A stretch of DNA of 64,000 bases from Actinotignum schaalii (GTDB lineage: Bacteria > Actinomycetota > Actinomycetes > Actinomycetales > Actinomycetaceae): positions 1,302,001 through 1,366,000 of the forward strand of contig NZ_CP008802.1 of assembly GCF_000724605.1 (NCBI RefSeq), in the 5' to 3' direction. Below are positions 1 to 9,163 of this stretch, piece after piece. The position numbers and the translations under genes are program-made. The notes beneath the pieces were generated by a model. The model was not told where the DNA came from. It saw only the letters and a list, made by a program, of their open reading frames with translations, and did no database searches. Position 1 is the stretch's first letter. Each line of letters begins with the position of its first letter.

Positions 1-459
1 GCGGGAATCGCGCTGGTCCACCGCGGTGAAAAGAATATTGCCGGCCAGGTCCATGACCACCACGGAAAGGTAGGCCAGATTCACTTCCATCCCGATCATG
101 ACCATGGTTTGCGCTTTGGCGACCAGGGGGCTGGCGGGCCGACCCACGTGCGGGCGCACCGGGGGCAGCTCCTCGATGAGCTTGACCTCCAGGAGGTAAT
201 CGACCAGGCGAGACACGGTCGCGCGGGTAAGGCCGGTGCGGGTAGCAAGCTGGGCGCGCGAGGGCGGTTCCGGACTGTCCAAAACGGACGCCAACACCGT
301 TTTGGTATTTTCCACCCTCAAGCTCTGCGGTGTTTTCCCGGTTTTGGTCACGCTCCCGACCTCTCTGCCTGCTGGACCTCTGCCTGTTGAGCCTTTACCG
401 GCCCGACCTCTGCCCGCTGGGCCTTTACCTGCCCGACCCTCGCGCATCTCATTTATCAT
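1..459 (-). CDS. ROK-family transcriptional regulator, XylR-like (partial, 3' end off the window)
   Basis: The frame is open from an ATG at 459 to the left edge (153 codons). Residues about 67-90 form a helix-turn-helix (RAQLATRTGLTRATVSRLV). Residues 118-148 begin the sugar-kinase-like ROK domain (MIGMEVNLAYLSVVVMDLAG), the order seen in XylR/NagC repressors. The rest of the ROK domain lies outside, so ligand and zinc residues cannot be checked. Residues 6-33 are Gly/Arg/Lys/Ala low complexity from imperfect DNA repeats (about 363-440); a GTG at 351 (residue 37) is a plausible alternative start. The gene is divergent from xylB-galM and an operator-like site lies between them, so it probably represses xylose use and perhaps itself. 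The family call is firm; the ligand is inferred from the neighbours. Confidence 0.85.
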   Translation of the reverse strand, partial: MINEMREGRAGKGPAGRGRAGKGSTGRGPAGREVGSVTKTGKTPQSLRVENTKTVLASVLDSPEPPSRAQLATRTGLTRATVSRLVDYLLEVKLIEELPPVRPHVGRPASPLVAKAQTMVMIGMEVNLAYLSVVVMDLAGNILFTAVDQRDSR

Positions 460-552
460 AGTGGAGCTGCGTCACTGGATGCGGCCCCGGCACAGAGCCG
501 GGTTGCCCGAGCAAGGCCGGGCCGAATGCGCGCCAGAGCATAGCGCGAACCC

Positions 553-597
553 TTGACACTCTCCCGCACCCACATTAGTTTTACTTAAGAACAAATA
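553..597 (+). promoter_or_regulatory. xylB promoter with XylR-box-like operator
   Basis: TTGACA at 553-558 is a consensus -35 box; 17 bp downstream lies a weak -10-like TAGTTT (576-581). Over this -10 sits an AT-rich imperfect palindrome at 575-597 with TTAGTTT on the left, ACAAATA on the right and CTTAAG in the middle. This resembles the Bacillus XylR operator arms (TTAGTTT...ACAAACTAA). Repressor binding here would block the -10 region. The box is seen; use by the divergent ROK protein is inferred. Confidence 0.5.
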
Positions 598-705
598 CAC
601 GGAGTGGTGTGCGCCAGGCGGGTCATCCGGCGCTATCTCACCCCTGTCCTCCGTGCCAGCCCGCGGCGTAACACCGCTGTCACGCCGCCACTACTAGGAG
701 AGAAT

Positions 706-2151
706 ATGCCACTCGTTGCCGGAGTTGATAGCTCCACCCAGTCCACCAAAGTCCTCATTATTGATACCGAGACCGCTCAGATTGTGCGGCAGGGTAAAGC
801 CCCTCACCCGGCTGGAACCGAAGTGGATCCGCAGGCCTGGCTTGATGCGCTGCGCGCTGCGATTACCGCGGTCGGTGGGCTCGATGATATTTCCGGTATC
901 GCCGTGGGCGGCCAGCAGCACGGCCTGGTGGCCCTCGATGCCGCCGGGGAGGTTATTCGCCCCGCGTTGCTGTGGAACGATACCAAGTCCGCTCCCGCCG
1001 CGCGGGCCCTCACGGAAGAATTCGGGCGGGAGTTTTGGGCGCAGGCAACCGGCTCTGTTCCAGTTGCTTCCCTTACCGTCACGAAATTACGCTACCTGGC
1101 CGATGCCGAGCCGGAGAACGCCGCGCGGATTCGTGCAATCTGCCTGCCCCACGATTGGCTGACCTGGAAGCTCTCCGGCTCCACCGATCTAGGCGATCTT
1201 GCCACCGACCGCTCGGATGCTTCGGGTACGGGATACGTGGATTGCGCTACCGACGCGTACCGCTACGATATCCTCGCCGCGGCGCTGCGCATTCCCGAAT
1301 CGGCCGCGCGGGAGATTATTCTGCCGCGTATTGCCGCGCCTTTTGAGGCGGTGGGGAATCTTGACGCACAGTGGCTGAGCAGCGGAAGCGCTACCCACAC
1401 GATCCCCATTGGCCCGGGCGCCGGGGACAATGCCGGGGCCGCCCTAGGTTTGGGGTTGCGCGGCGGGCAGGCCTCGCTTTCCATCGGGACGTCCGGGGTG
1501 ATCGCCACGGTCTCCGACCATCCGGTTCAGGATGCCACTTCGGGGGTCGCCGGGTTTTCTGATGCGAATGGCCAGTGGCTCCCGCTCGCCTGCACCCTCA
1601 ACGGCTCCCTCATCCAGGATTATTTCCGCAGCATCCTGGATGTTTCTTTCGAGGAGCTCGGCGAACTGGCCGAATCCGCAGCGCCGGGCGCGGGTGGAAT
1701 CACCCTGATCCCTTATTTCCTCGGCGAGCGCACCCCGAATCTTCCCAGTGCCCGCGCGCATCTGGGCGGTTTGACGGCCGCGAATTTCACCCGCGCGAAT
1801 CTGGCCCGCGCCGCCTACGAAGGCCTGGCCTGCCTCATGCGCGGGGCCCTCGAAGCGCTGCGGGCCGGCGGCATCACCATCGATAACGCCATGCTTATTG
1901 GCGGGGGCGCCCAATCGCGGGTGCTCGTCCAGATCCTCGCGGATGTGCTGGAGATTCCCCTCGCCCTGCCCGAGCCGGGTGAATACGTGGCCAAGGGTGC
2001 GGCCTATCAAGCCGCGCGGGTAGCGGGACTCGACTGTCCGGCCGACGCCTGGGCTCCGCGCATCACCGCCCGCTTCACACCGCGCCCTGGCAACCCGACC
2101 TGGCCCGCTTACCAGGCCTTGGCGCGTACCCTGGAGAACGTGGGAAGCTAA
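706..2151 (+). CDS. xylB: Xylulokinase
   Basis: FGGY-family carbohydrate kinase of 481 aa, the usual size for XylB. It phosphorylates D-xylulose with ATP to give xylulose 5-phosphate for the pentose phosphate pathway. Visible motifs are the N-terminal phosphate loop GVDSSTQSTK, the substrate segment GGQQHGLV, the catalytic-Asp segment GAGDNAGAALGLG and the C-terminal nucleotide motif IGGGAQSRV. I chose ATG 706 because AGGAGA (696-701) precedes it at good distance; the frame is open back to a GTG at 604, but that extension has no family resemblance and no ribosome-binding site. galM follows 56 bp downstream on the same strand, with a ROK regulator divergent. No xylA is in the window. Xylulose is the likely substrate by sequence and context; another ketopentose is possible. 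Confidence 0.92.
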   Translation: MPLVAGVDSSTQSTKVLIIDTETAQIVRQGKAPHPAGTEVDPQAWLDALRAAITAVGGLDDISGIAVGGQQHGLVALDAAGEVIRPALLWNDTKSAPAARALTEEFGREFWAQATGSVPVASLTVTKLRYLADAEPENAARIRAICLPHDWLTWKLSGSTDLGDLATDRSDASGTGYVDCATDAYRYDILAAALRIPESAAREIILPRIAAPFEAVGNLDAQWLSSGSATHTIPIGPGAGDNAGAALGLGLRGGQASLSIGTSGVIATVSDHPVQDATSGVAGFSDANGQWLPLACTLNGSLIQDYFRSILDVSFEELGELAESAAPGAGGITLIPYFLGERTPNLPSARAHLGGLTAANFTRANLARAAYEGLACLMRGALEALRAGGITIDNAMLIGGGAQSRVLVQILADVLEIPLALPEPGEYVAKGAAYQAARVAGLDCPADAWAPRITARFTPRPGNPTWPAYQALARTLENVGS

Positions 2152-2171
2152 AGGAGGCGCCCGCCGTTGCG

Positions 2172-2183
2172 GCGTCGTCGTAC
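2172..2183 (-). repeat. Recurrent 12-mer GTACGACGACGC (copy 1)
   Basis: Exact copy of a 12-mer found seven times in this window. It lies 20 nt after the xylB stop and 24 nt before the galM ATG. The sense strand of the flanking genes reads GCGTCGTCGTAC, the orientation found in the other intergenic copies between co-oriented genes. Function unknown. Confidence 0.8.
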
Positions 2184-2207
2184 CCGGGATTACAAGGAAG
2201 AAGGACC

Positions 2208-3302
2208 ATGATCGTCACCACTGAACGCGAGTGCGCGGGCCGGACCGTTACGCTGCGCGCGGCCACTCGCGGCGCCACCCTGCTCAGCTATCGCCTGGGC
2301 GAGACCGAGGTTATCGACGGCTACCGCAACCCCGCTGAGCTGCGCGAACTTAACGGTTTCCGCAGCGCCGTGCTGGTGCCGTGGTCTAATCGCATCCGCG
2401 CGGGGCGCTACCCGGCCGCGCTCTATCATGGCGACGACGCCGCCGTGCGTGCTCACCTCCACGCCGAGGTTCCAGTAAACGGCGTTCACAGCGTGCCGGA
2501 GCCGCTTCCCGATACGGAACCGGGCCTGCACGGCCTCGTCACTACCCGGGAATTCGAGGTTATCCGCGCGGAGAATGGCGTTCTTGAGTTCGGGACCCGG
2601 CTGGATGCGAACAGTGTTTACCCCTTCGAGCTTGCCGTAAACATTGTTTACAGCATCGGGGAGGATGGCTCCTTGCACGTGCGCTTGCGCGCCGAGAACC
2701 TCAGCGAGGCAGCCGCGCCGGTAGCGCTTGGCTGGCATCCGTATTTCCGGCTCGCCGGCCCGCTGGAGGATGCGCGCCTGAGCCTGGACTGCCGGGCGCG
2801 TATCGCCACCGATGCCGCGCTTATTCCGTGCGACGGCGCCGGCGCTTTCGCGCCGTGCGAGCCGCTCGCGGACTCCCCCATCGACCCGGCCACGGATTGG
2901 GCCTACGCGCGGCTTGCCGATAGCGCCGGGCCGGATGCGGGTGCGGCCGGGGCTGGCGGCGGTGCGGTCGGTTCGGCCGGTAATACCGACGGAAGTGCGG
3001 ACGGAAGTGGTGGCGCTAGGGTGGGCGTTGGCGCCGGGGCGGGCTGGAATGTGGCGCGCCTGCGCACCGGAAACCGCGAGGTGGCTCTGTGGGCGCGCCT
3101 GGGTGACTGGCCGTCAAAGAATTTCCATATTTTTGCTGGCTCCGGGCTGGCGCGCGACGCTGGTCAAGCGGTGGCCATGGAACCGTGCCAAGCGTTGCCC
3201 GATGCTTTCAACCGAGCCGAAGGCCGCAAAATGCTGCTGGAGCCGGGCGCTCGCCGAGAGCTCGAAGCGCGGGTTGTGGTGACGGAGGTTGCTGGCGCGT
3301 AG
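2208..3302 (+). CDS. Aldose 1-epimerase (galactose mutarotase family)
   Basis: A 364-aa protein of the GalM-like family, which interconverts alpha and beta anomers of aldoses. Family hallmarks in order: VLVPWSNRIRAGRY near residue 60, the GLHG histidine segment near residue 108, GWHPYFRL with the second histidine near residue 175, and a C-terminal EPCQALPDAFN glutamate segment. An AAGGA ribosome-binding site precedes ATG 2208. Related bacterial proteins are about 290-310 aa; the excess here is an Ala/Gly/Ser loop of roughly 45 residues (about 241-286) that looks like low-complexity expansion between beta strands. Placement behind xylB suggests mutarotation of xylose or a related pentose; glucose or galactose are equally possible chemically. 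Confidence 0.85.
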   Translation: MIVTTERECAGRTVTLRAATRGATLLSYRLGETEVIDGYRNPAELRELNGFRSAVLVPWSNRIRAGRYPAALYHGDDAAVRAHLHAEVPVNGVHSVPEPLPDTEPGLHGLVTTREFEVIRAENGVLEFGTRLDANSVYPFELAVNIVYSIGEDGSLHVRLRAENLSEAAAPVALGWHPYFRLAGPLEDARLSLDCRARIATDAALIPCDGAGAFAPCEPLADSPIDPATDWAYARLADSAGPDAGAAGAGGGAVGSAGNTDGSADGSGGARVGVGAGAGWNVARLRTGNREVALWARLGDWPSKNFHIFAGSGLARDAGQAVAMEPCQALPDAFNRAEGRKMLLEPGARRELEARVVVTEVAGA

Positions 3303-3500
3303 GTTGTGCAGGAGTGGCTTGCGTAGCCGCCCCTGCGAGCGCGGCGCCGTCCCCGTGCATCTGGCTCGGTTCACAGCGTCAGTGTCCCGCGGCGCGGCTA
3401 ATACGGGCCTCGAGCGGCGCAAGCTGTGGACGACGCGCCGATGCGGGGCGCCCTGTGGATAGGCGCTAGGCGGGGGCGACGCGGCTGTTAACGTGGCGCC

Positions 3501-4217
3501 ATGAACGTACTTATAACCGGACGCCGCGCCGGAATTCTTGCCGTCCTCTGTTTCTTTCTCAGCGCATGTGGAGCCCGGGCGGGTGCACCTCCCCCGGCGC
3601 TCTCTCCTGGCGATGCTTCTAGCCCACCGGCCGCTAGCTCCGCTTCGCCTACCACCAATTCCACTTCGTCTGGCGGGAGCTCCGGTTCCGCTGCCAGCGG
3701 GTCAGCAGGAGCTGCCACCAACTCTGGCTCTGCCGCGCCCGCCGGTCCTCCCTCTGCTTCACCCACCTGGCCGGTGCAGATTCCGGTTCCCGCCCCGCCC
3801 GCTCAGATGTCCGAAGATTCTGTGGAGGGAGCCATCGCGGCCGGGCAGCATCTTTTCACCCTCCTCGATTACGCGACGATCACCGGCGATATCGCGCCTC
3901 TCACCCCGCTGGCCGGGGAACAATGCGATTGGTGCCAGCACCAGATCGCGAAACGTGAAGAAACGGATTTCCGGCCCCGGCAGCCAACCGTTTTTAGTTT
4001 TAGCGATGCTCGTGGGCGCTGGAATGATCCCATAGCGGCCTATACCGTGCAGTTCTCCGTCTCTCATCCACCTAATCCGGTGGTGAACCGCAAGGGCGCC
4101 GAAAAGACAGATCGGGCCGAAGAATTCTTCGTGACCATGCGGATTTTCCACTCGGGTAATAACTGGGTCGTGGATGCGGTGGGCATGAACGACGACATTT
4201 TGGACGGAGGTGTGTGA
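3501..4217 (+). CDS. Lipoprotein, DUF6318-like
   Basis: A 238-aa predicted lipoprotein. A signal peptide ends in the lipobox LSAC with the cysteine at residue 23, followed by about 65 residues of Ser/Ala/Pro/Gly linker. The folded domain begins near residue 90 (WPVQIPVPAPP) and has CDWCQ, FSFSDARGRWND and a C-terminal beta-rich part. The Trp-Pro opening and a CxxC-like pair in a small domain match what I know as DUF6318, common in Actinomyces relatives. Function is unknown; a cell-envelope location is inferred from the lipobox. It overlaps the next gene by one base at its stop codon, so the two are probably cotranscribed and translationally coupled. Confidence 0.7.
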   Translation: MNVLITGRRAGILAVLCFFLSACGARAGAPPPALSPGDASSPPAASSASPTTNSTSSGGSSGSAASGSAGAATNSGSAAPAGPPSASPTWPVQIPVPAPPAQMSEDSVEGAIAAGQHLFTLLDYATITGDIAPLTPLAGEQCDWCQHQIAKREETDFRPRQPTVFSFSDARGRWNDPIAAYTVQFSVSHPPNPVVNRKGAEKTDRAEEFFVTMRIFHSGNNWVVDAVGMNDDILDGGV

Positions 4218-5242
4218 TGAAAAGCGATACCAGCCCCAGGTTGAGACCGCGCTGGTTCCTGAGGGGCCTGATCATAGGTATCGCCGCGGTGGTATTTCTT
4301 GGTTCATGCACGGTAAGCGCCCCGGCCCTCGCCCGCGAATATGAGGATGGTGAGGAACGGATCTATACCGCCCGCACCGATGCCGGCGGAGTGACCGTGG
4401 AAGCTCAGGCTAGTTACACCCGGCGTGTGCCCGCTGGGGCGGGCGGTACGGCGTCAGGCTCGGGTGGCGCGGATAGCTCCGGCACGGGCGGCGGCACCGG
4501 TGCGGATTCTGGATATTCTGGCGCCGGGTTGGAAGGTGGCGCCGCTACAGCAAGCGGCTCAGGCACCGGCGTGGTCACCGGCCCCTACGGGCTGCCGTGG
4601 TCTCGGCGCGCGCTCATCGCCGCGGTTCGGGATACATCTTTGCCGGGGCATGTGCGCGGGGCGGCCGGAATTCTCAGTTGGATACTGGCGAACGGTACTC
4701 CCCCGGCTGACCCGCAAACCGGCGGTGCTCCCACCGCCGCGCAGCTGGAGACGGTCATTCACACGGAGAGTATCCGGATCGCGGCGGCGAATGCTGAGGC
4801 GTGGATGGAACCGGCACGCGGATGGGTGGCGATCAATTACCCGGTCCGTCTGCATTATTCCGCGCCGGCCCAGCGCCACACGGTGACCTTGCTCGGCGCA
4901 GAGGTTGTTATTGACCTGGTTCCCGTGCGGGCCACGTGGGAGGTACCGGGCGCAGAAATCGCGAGCGGTGCAGGAAACGTGCCCAACTCGGCGAACTCCC
5001 CCACCGCGAAGGCCGGGAATGTCACGCCCGGCCGCCCGGCACAGACCATCCCGGCCCGCCAGCCCTGTACGGAAGTTATCTACCGCCAGGCTAATGCGGA
5101 GGTGAGTGCCACCCTGGTCGTGGAGTGGGAGGCTCGGTACAGCATTGCCGGGCAGAGCCGCACGGTGCCGGAGCTCCTCACTACCCGCTCCGAAACTGCC
5201 CCGGTGATAACGCGAGAGCTCGAAGCCCACCTGATCGGTTAG
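4217..5242 (+). CDS. Putative lipoprotein of unknown function
   Basis: A 341-aa protein I cannot assign to a family. After a basic start (RPRW) comes a hydrophobic segment and a lipobox-like LGSC (cysteine near residue 30), so it is probably a lipid-anchored exported protein. Residues about 75-120 are Gly/Ser/Thr-rich linker. The remainder looks like a beta-rich extracellular domain with a repeated PAR/RPxQ linker and two cysteines near the end. ATG 4217 has GGAGG at 4206-4210; a GTG one codon earlier is also possible. It follows the DUF6318-like lipoprotein with stop/start overlap, so the two may act together at the envelope. It ends at the hairpin facing clpC. Confidence 0.65.
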   Translation: MKSDTSPRLRPRWFLRGLIIGIAAVVFLGSCTVSAPALAREYEDGEERIYTARTDAGGVTVEAQASYTRRVPAGAGGTASGSGGADSSGTGGGTGADSGYSGAGLEGGAATASGSGTGVVTGPYGLPWSRRALIAAVRDTSLPGHVRGAAGILSWILANGTPPADPQTGGAPTAAQLETVIHTESIRIAAANAEAWMEPARGWVAINYPVRLHYSAPAQRHTVTLLGAEVVIDLVPVRATWEVPGAEIASGAGNVPNSANSPTAKAGNVTPGRPAQTIPARQPCTEVIYRQANAEVSATLVVEWEARYSIAGQSRTVPELLTTRSETAPVITRELEAHLIG

Positions 5243-5255
5243 CTTCGAGCTCTCG
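5213..5255. terminator. Hairpin terminator between convergent genes
   Basis: A perfect 14-bp stem, CGAGAGCTCGAAGC (5213-5226) with its complement at 5242-5255, spans the stop codon of the upstream gene. There is no T-run. Lying between convergent transcripts (the lipoprotein gene and clpC), it could act on both strands. Confidence 0.6.
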
Positions 5256-5330
5256 GTATCGGTATCAGCTATTCCTAGCCCGCGACCCTAGCCGGCGCCT
5301 CAACTCGCGCTCACGTAGCGCCGCAGCGCC

Positions 5331-7934
5331 CTAGTTAGCCGCGGCCAAGCCACCTCCGGAAGTCGGAGCGCCAGCCCCGGCAACCGGCCCGCCGCTGGGG
5401 CGGGTATTCACCCCGGAGGCCAGGCCTTCCATCTGTGCCGGCTCGTGCGCTTCGATCACGCCGTCCGGTAGCGGCTGGTCGGGCGACTGACCGGTGAAGG
5501 TGAAGGACATCGGAATATTGTCCTTATCCACATCCACCACGATGATGTCACCCTTGGAGAATTCGCCGTAGAGCAGCTTCTCCGAAAGCACATCTTCCAC
5601 ATCGCGCTGGATAGCGCGGCGCAGCGGGCGGGCCCCGAGCACCGGGTCGTACCCGCGGTCAGCCAGGAGTTCCTTCGCGTCCTTCGTCAGGGCGATGGAA
5701 AGGTTCTGGTCCCGCAGGCGCTTATCCAGCTTGCCGATCATGAGATCCACAATCTGCAAAATCTCCGGGCGGCCCAGCTGCGGGAAGACGATAATGTCAT
5801 CCACGCGGTTGAGGAATTCGGGCCGGAAGTTGTTCTTGAGTTCTTCCGCCACCTTCGTCTTCATGCGCTCGTAGGAGGAAGTGGTATCGGCGTCGAACTG
5901 GAAACCGGTTTGCACGCCCTTCGCGATATCCTTCGTGCCCAAATTGGTGGTCATGATGATGATGGTGTTCTTGAAGTCCACCACCCGGCCTTGCGCGTCC
6001 GTGAGGCGCCCTTCTTCCAGGATCTGGAGGAGGGAATTGAAGAGGTCCGCGTGGGCCTTCTCAATTTCGTCGAAGAGCACCACGGAGAAGGGCTTGCGCC
6101 GCACCTTCTCGGTGAGCTGGCCGCCTTCTTCATAGCCCACGTATCCCGGAGGGGCACCGAAGAGCCGCGAAACGGTGTGCTTTTCCGAATACTCGGACAT
6201 ATCCAAGGTGATGAGCGCGGATTCATCCCCGAACAGGAATTCCGCGAGCGCCTTGGCGAGCTCGGTTTTACCCACACCGGTAGGCCCGGCGAAAATGAAG
6301 GAACCACCCGGGCGGTTGGGATCTTTCAAGCCCGCGCGGGTACGGCGAATCGCCTGGGAGAGCGCGGTCACGGCTTCATGCTGGCCGATCATCCGCTTGT
6401 GCAGCTCGTCTTCCATGCGCAGCAGCTTCGCGGATTCCGCCTCGGTGAGCTTGAAGACCGGGATGCCGGTGGACATGGAGAGCACTTCGGTGATGAGATC
6501 TTCATCCACCACCGAGACGACGTCCATATCCCCGTCCTTCCAGGCTTGCTCGCGGGCATCGCGTTCTTCGCCGAGCTTTTGCTCTTCGTCACGCAGGCCG
6601 GCGGCCTTCTCGAAGTCCTGAGCGTCGATAGCCGCTTCTTTAGCGCGGCGCGTGGAGGCAATCTTATCGTCCAGTTCGCGCAGTTCCGGCGGCGCGGTCA
6701 TCTTGCGGATGGCCAGGCGGGCCCCTGCTTCGTCGATGAGGTCAATGGCCTTATCGGGAAGGAAGCGGTCATTAATATAACGATCTGCCAGGGTGGCGGC
6801 TGCCTCCAGGGCGTCGTCGGTAATAGTCACGCGATGGTAGGACTCGTACCGATCCCGCAAGCCGCGCAAAATATCAATCGTTTGTTCCACGGTGGGCTGT
6901 TCCACCTGGATGGGCTGGAAACGCCGTTCCAGCGCGGCATCCTTTTCAATGTACTTGCGGTATTCATCGAGGGTGGTTGCCCCGATGACCTGGAGTTCCC
7001 CACGAGCCAGCATCGGCTTGAGCAGCGAGGCGGCATCTAGGGCGCCTTCCGCGGCACCCGCACCCACCAGGGTGTGGATTTCGTCGATGAAAAGAATGAT
7101 GTCCCCGCGGGTATTGACTTCCTTGAGGATTTTCTTCATGCGTTCCTCGAAGTCACCGCGGTAGCGCGAACCGGCCACCAGGGAACCCATATCGAGGGAA
7201 TACAGCTGCTTATCCTTGAGGGTTTCCGGAACGTTGCCGGCGGCGATGGACTGGGCCAGGCCCTCCACCACCGCGGTTTTACCCACGCCGGGTTCGCCAA
7301 TCAGCACCGGGTTGTTCTTGGTGCGCCGGGAGAGCACCTGCATGACCCGCTCGGTTTCGGTATGCCGGCCGATCACGGGGTCAAGTTTGTGGTCACGCGC
7401 GGCGGCGGTGAGGTTGCGCCCGTATTGATCGAGGACCGTGGAACCGGCCTTGGTGCCTTCGCGCGGGCCGCCACCCACCCCCACGGCTTCCTTCCCTTGG
7501 AAACCGGAAATGAGCTGGCTGACCTGGTTACGCACGGTGGGCATATCCGCGCCGAGCTTGATGAGGACCTGGGCGGCCACGCCATCCGCTTCACGGGTGA
7601 GCCCGAGGAGGAGATGTTCGGTCCCGATATAGGAGTGGCCCATTTGCAGCCCCTCGCGCATCGCGAACTCGATGACCTTCTTGGCGCGCGGCGTGAAGGG
7701 AATATGACCCGAGGGCGGCTCCTGGCCTTCGCCGATAATGTCGATGACCTGCGTCCGCACGGACTCAAGCGTCACCCCCAGGGCTTCCAACGCCTTCGCG
7801 GCCACCCCTTCGCCCTCGCGAATGAGGCCGAGCAAGATATGTTCGGTCCCCAGGTAGTTGTGCTTGAGGTTCCGTGCTTCTTCCTGCGCGAGCACGATGA
7901 CCCGCCGAGCGCGGTCGGTGAACCTTTCGAACAT
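5331..7934 (-). CDS. clpC: ATP-dependent Clp protease ATPase subunit ClpC
   Basis: An 867-aa HSP100 unfoldase that feeds substrates to ClpP in the cytoplasm. Two N-terminal Clp-N repeats (from [18 protein letters not shown] and [16 protein letters not shown]) are followed by the first AAA+ module (Walker [14 protein letters not shown], Walker [11 protein letters not shown]), a UVR/middle-domain segment near residue 430, and the second AAA+ module (Walker [14 protein letters not shown], pore loop GYVGYEEGG, Walker B FDEIEKAH). Length and order are typical of actinobacterial ClpC. The last 40 residues are a flexible Gly/Ala/Pro tail. GGAGAG precedes ATG 7934. It is likely monocistronic; no clpP is in the window. 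Identification is very secure. Confidence 0.97.
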   Translation of the reverse strand: MFERFTDRARRVIVLAQEEARNLKHNYLGTEHILLGLIREGEGVAAKALEALGVTLESVRTQVIDIIGEGQEPPSGHIPFTPRAKKVIEFAMREGLQMGHSYIGTEHLLLGLTREADGVAAQVLIKLGADMPTVRNQVSQLISGFQGKEAVGVGGGPREGTKAGSTVLDQYGRNLTAAARDHKLDPVIGRHTETERVMQVLSRRTKNNPVLIGEPGVGKTAVVEGLAQSIAAGNVPETLKDKQLYSLDMGSLVAGSRYRGDFEERMKKILKEVNTRGDIILFIDEIHTLVGAGAAEGALDAASLLKPMLARGELQVIGATTLDEYRKYIEKDAALERRFQPIQVEQPTVEQTIDILRGLRDRYESYHRVTITDDALEAAATLADRYINDRFLPDKAIDLIDEAGARLAIRKMTAPPELRELDDKIASTRRAKEAAIDAQDFEKAAGLRDEEQKLGEERDAREQAWKDGDMDVVSVVDEDLITEVLSMSTGIPVFKLTEAESAKLLRMEDELHKRMIGQHEAVTALSQAIRRTRAGLKDPNRPGGSFIFAGPTGVGKTELAKALAEFLFGDESALITLDMSEYSEKHTVSRLFGAPPGYVGYEEGGQLTEKVRRKPFSVVLFDEIEKAHADLFNSLLQILEEGRLTDAQGRVVDFKNTIIIMTTNLGTKDIAKGVQTGFQFDADTTSSYERMKTKVAEELKNNFRPEFLNRVDDIIVFPQLGRPEILQIVDLMIGKLDKRLRDQNLSIALTKDAKELLADRGYDPVLGARPLRRAIQRDVEDVLSEKLLYGEFSKGDIIVVDVDKDNIPMSFTFTGQSPDQPLPDGVIEAHEPAQMEGLASGVNTRPSGGPVAGAGAPTSGGGLAAAN

Positions 7935-8251
7935 AACTCTCCTTGCACTTGCAATCTTCTAAAAGAGTAACGGCCCTCAGCCCGGGAGCCGTCCCCTGTT
8001 CGCCAGTGGCATGAGTGTGTGGCTCACATTTTGCTGAGGGAAAAAGCCGAATTCGCGCGGAAAGTGCTGTTATCGATAAGATTTCTGAGCTTATTTCACT
8101 ATCGCCGGGCCTTTGGACCCACGTTGGCGGGGCGTTGCGGGCGGCGCGGCAAGCACGGACCGCACGCCAGCGGGACGCCGGCGCGGCAAGCACGGCGACT
8201 GTGTGCGGGCCGCGAGCGCCGGCGGGCGGCGCGGCGGGCTAACGCGCCAGT
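7935..8251 (-). other. clpC upstream region with direct repeats and a weak ClgR-like site
   Basis: This 317-bp gap lies between the dtd stop and the clpC start. It holds a perfect palindrome TTATCGATAA (8070-8079) and a ClgR-like half-matching site CGCCAGTGGCA (8001-8011, two departures from the motif I remember). A GC-rich part carries a 16-bp direct repeat GGCGCGGCAAGCACGG at 8143-8158 and 8180-8195. No reading frame looks coding. Promoter position not resolved. Confidence 0.4.
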
Positions 8252-8719
8252 TTAGGCGCCCGCGGATTCCACCTCAACGAGGAGCGTGAAGGGGCCGTCA
8301 TTGACGAGTTCCACGTCCATCATCGCCCCGAACTGCCCGGTAGCAACCTCCAGCCCGTACTTCTCCCGCAATTCGCGCACGACCGCTTCGTAGAGCGGAT
8401 CGGCAACCTCCCCGGGCGCGGCCTTGGACCACGAGGGCTTGCGGCCCTTGCGCACATCCGCGTACAGGGTGAATTGCGAAACGAGCAGCACGGGCGCCTG
8501 CGCTTCTTCCGCGCTGCGCCGGCTATTCGGATCATCGGTGCCGTCCGCGGCACGCAGCACTTTCAGCTGCGCGATTTTCCGCGCGACTTTCTCCACTTCC
8601 GCCGCCCCATCCCCGTGGGTCACGCCCAGGAGCACGCACAGCCCCGTGCCGATCTGCGAAATCACGGCGCCGTCCACCGTGACGGACGCACGCTTGACGC
8701 GCTGAATAACTGCTCGCAT
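8252..8719 (-). CDS. dtd: D-aminoacyl-tRNA deacylase
   Basis: A 155-aa protein matching the whole length of DTD. It hydrolyses D-amino acids from mischarged tRNA in the cytosol. The start MRAVIQRVKRASVTVDG and the catalytic-pocket motif LLVSQFTLYADVRKGRKPS (about residue 80) are diagnostic. Near the C terminus, where many family members carry a cross-subunit Gly-Pro segment, this protein has NDGPFTLLVEV. A ribosome-binding site (GAGGAAG) precedes ATG 8719. It follows the DUF2516 gene by 61 bp on the same strand, and the recurrent 12-mer lies in that gap. Translation quality control is well supported by sequence. Confidence 0.95.
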   Translation of the reverse strand: MRAVIQRVKRASVTVDGAVISQIGTGLCVLLGVTHGDGAAEVEKVARKIAQLKVLRAADGTDDPNSRRSAEEAQAPVLLVSQFTLYADVRKGRKPSWSKAAPGEVADPLYEAVVRELREKYGLEVATGQFGAMMDVELVNDGPFTLLVEVESAGA

Positions 8720-8743
8720 TCTTCCTCCTTCGTGGTGTTATGA

Positions 8744-8755
8744 GTACGACGACGC
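8744..8755 (+). repeat. Recurrent 12-mer GTACGACGACGC (copy 2)
   Basis: Exact copy between the DUF2516 stop (25 nt away) and the dtd start (24 nt away). The flanking genes are on the minus strand, so their sense strand reads GCGTCGTCGTAC, as in copy 1. The 24-nt distance to the next start is the same as in copy 1. Confidence 0.8.
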
Positions 8756-8780
8756 AGCTAGGCCCTGCGCCCACCAAGCT

Positions 8781-9122
8781 TTACCAGGACCCGCCCCCGC
8801 GCCCGCGCGAACCGCGCCGCGGCCCCATCCGCTGTTCTTCGGGACCCAGGTAGTAGAGCGCCCCATAGGCCGCGCCGAGCATGAGGAAAGGCTGGAAAGG
8901 CAAGCGAATGGGTGTGAAAAGCACAATCCCGGTGACCAGGGCGCAGCCGAGCAGCACCCCGCTCCAGAACTTTTTATCCTTGCGGGCATAGCGAAAATCC
9001 GCATCCGGCCGGCGCAGGCAGGCCACCAGCGCCCACACCATAAACGCGAGAATCGCCAGCTGGATCACAAAAAATATCCCGTTGCAGATATCCGTGACGA
9101 GCCGCAAGGTTGTTAGGTTCAT
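8781..9122 (-). CDS. DUF2516 family membrane protein
   Basis: A 113-aa small membrane protein. One hydrophobic helix covers residues about 14-38 (GIFFVIQLAILAFMVWALV) and a second hydrophobic stretch about 52-88 may hold one or two more. Between them a basic ACLRRPDADFRYARKDKKFW segment resembles the DUF2516 signature of actinobacteria. The tail is Gly/Arg-rich. No enzymatic motif is visible and the role is unknown. It lies in a minus-strand run between the YgfZ-like gene and dtd, with 41 bp to the former. Family call is from the overall pattern. Confidence 0.75.
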   Translation of the reverse strand: MNLTTLRLVTDICNGIFFVIQLAILAFMVWALVACLRRPDADFRYARKDKKFWSGVLLGCALVTGIVLFTPIRLPFQPFLMLGAAYGALYYLGPEEQRMGPRRGSRGRGGGSW

Positions 9123-9163
9123 GATTCTCCGTCCTCGTGCTAAGCGTGGTGCTCGCCCTCATT

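Noticed and set aside
604-705. N-terminal extension of xylulokinase from GTG 604
   Set aside because: It would cover the promoter end and has no kinase similarity; ATG 706 has the ribosome-binding site and the family start.
8001-8011. ClgR operator before clpC
   Set aside because: Two mismatches to the motif I remember and no second half; kept only as a weak remark.
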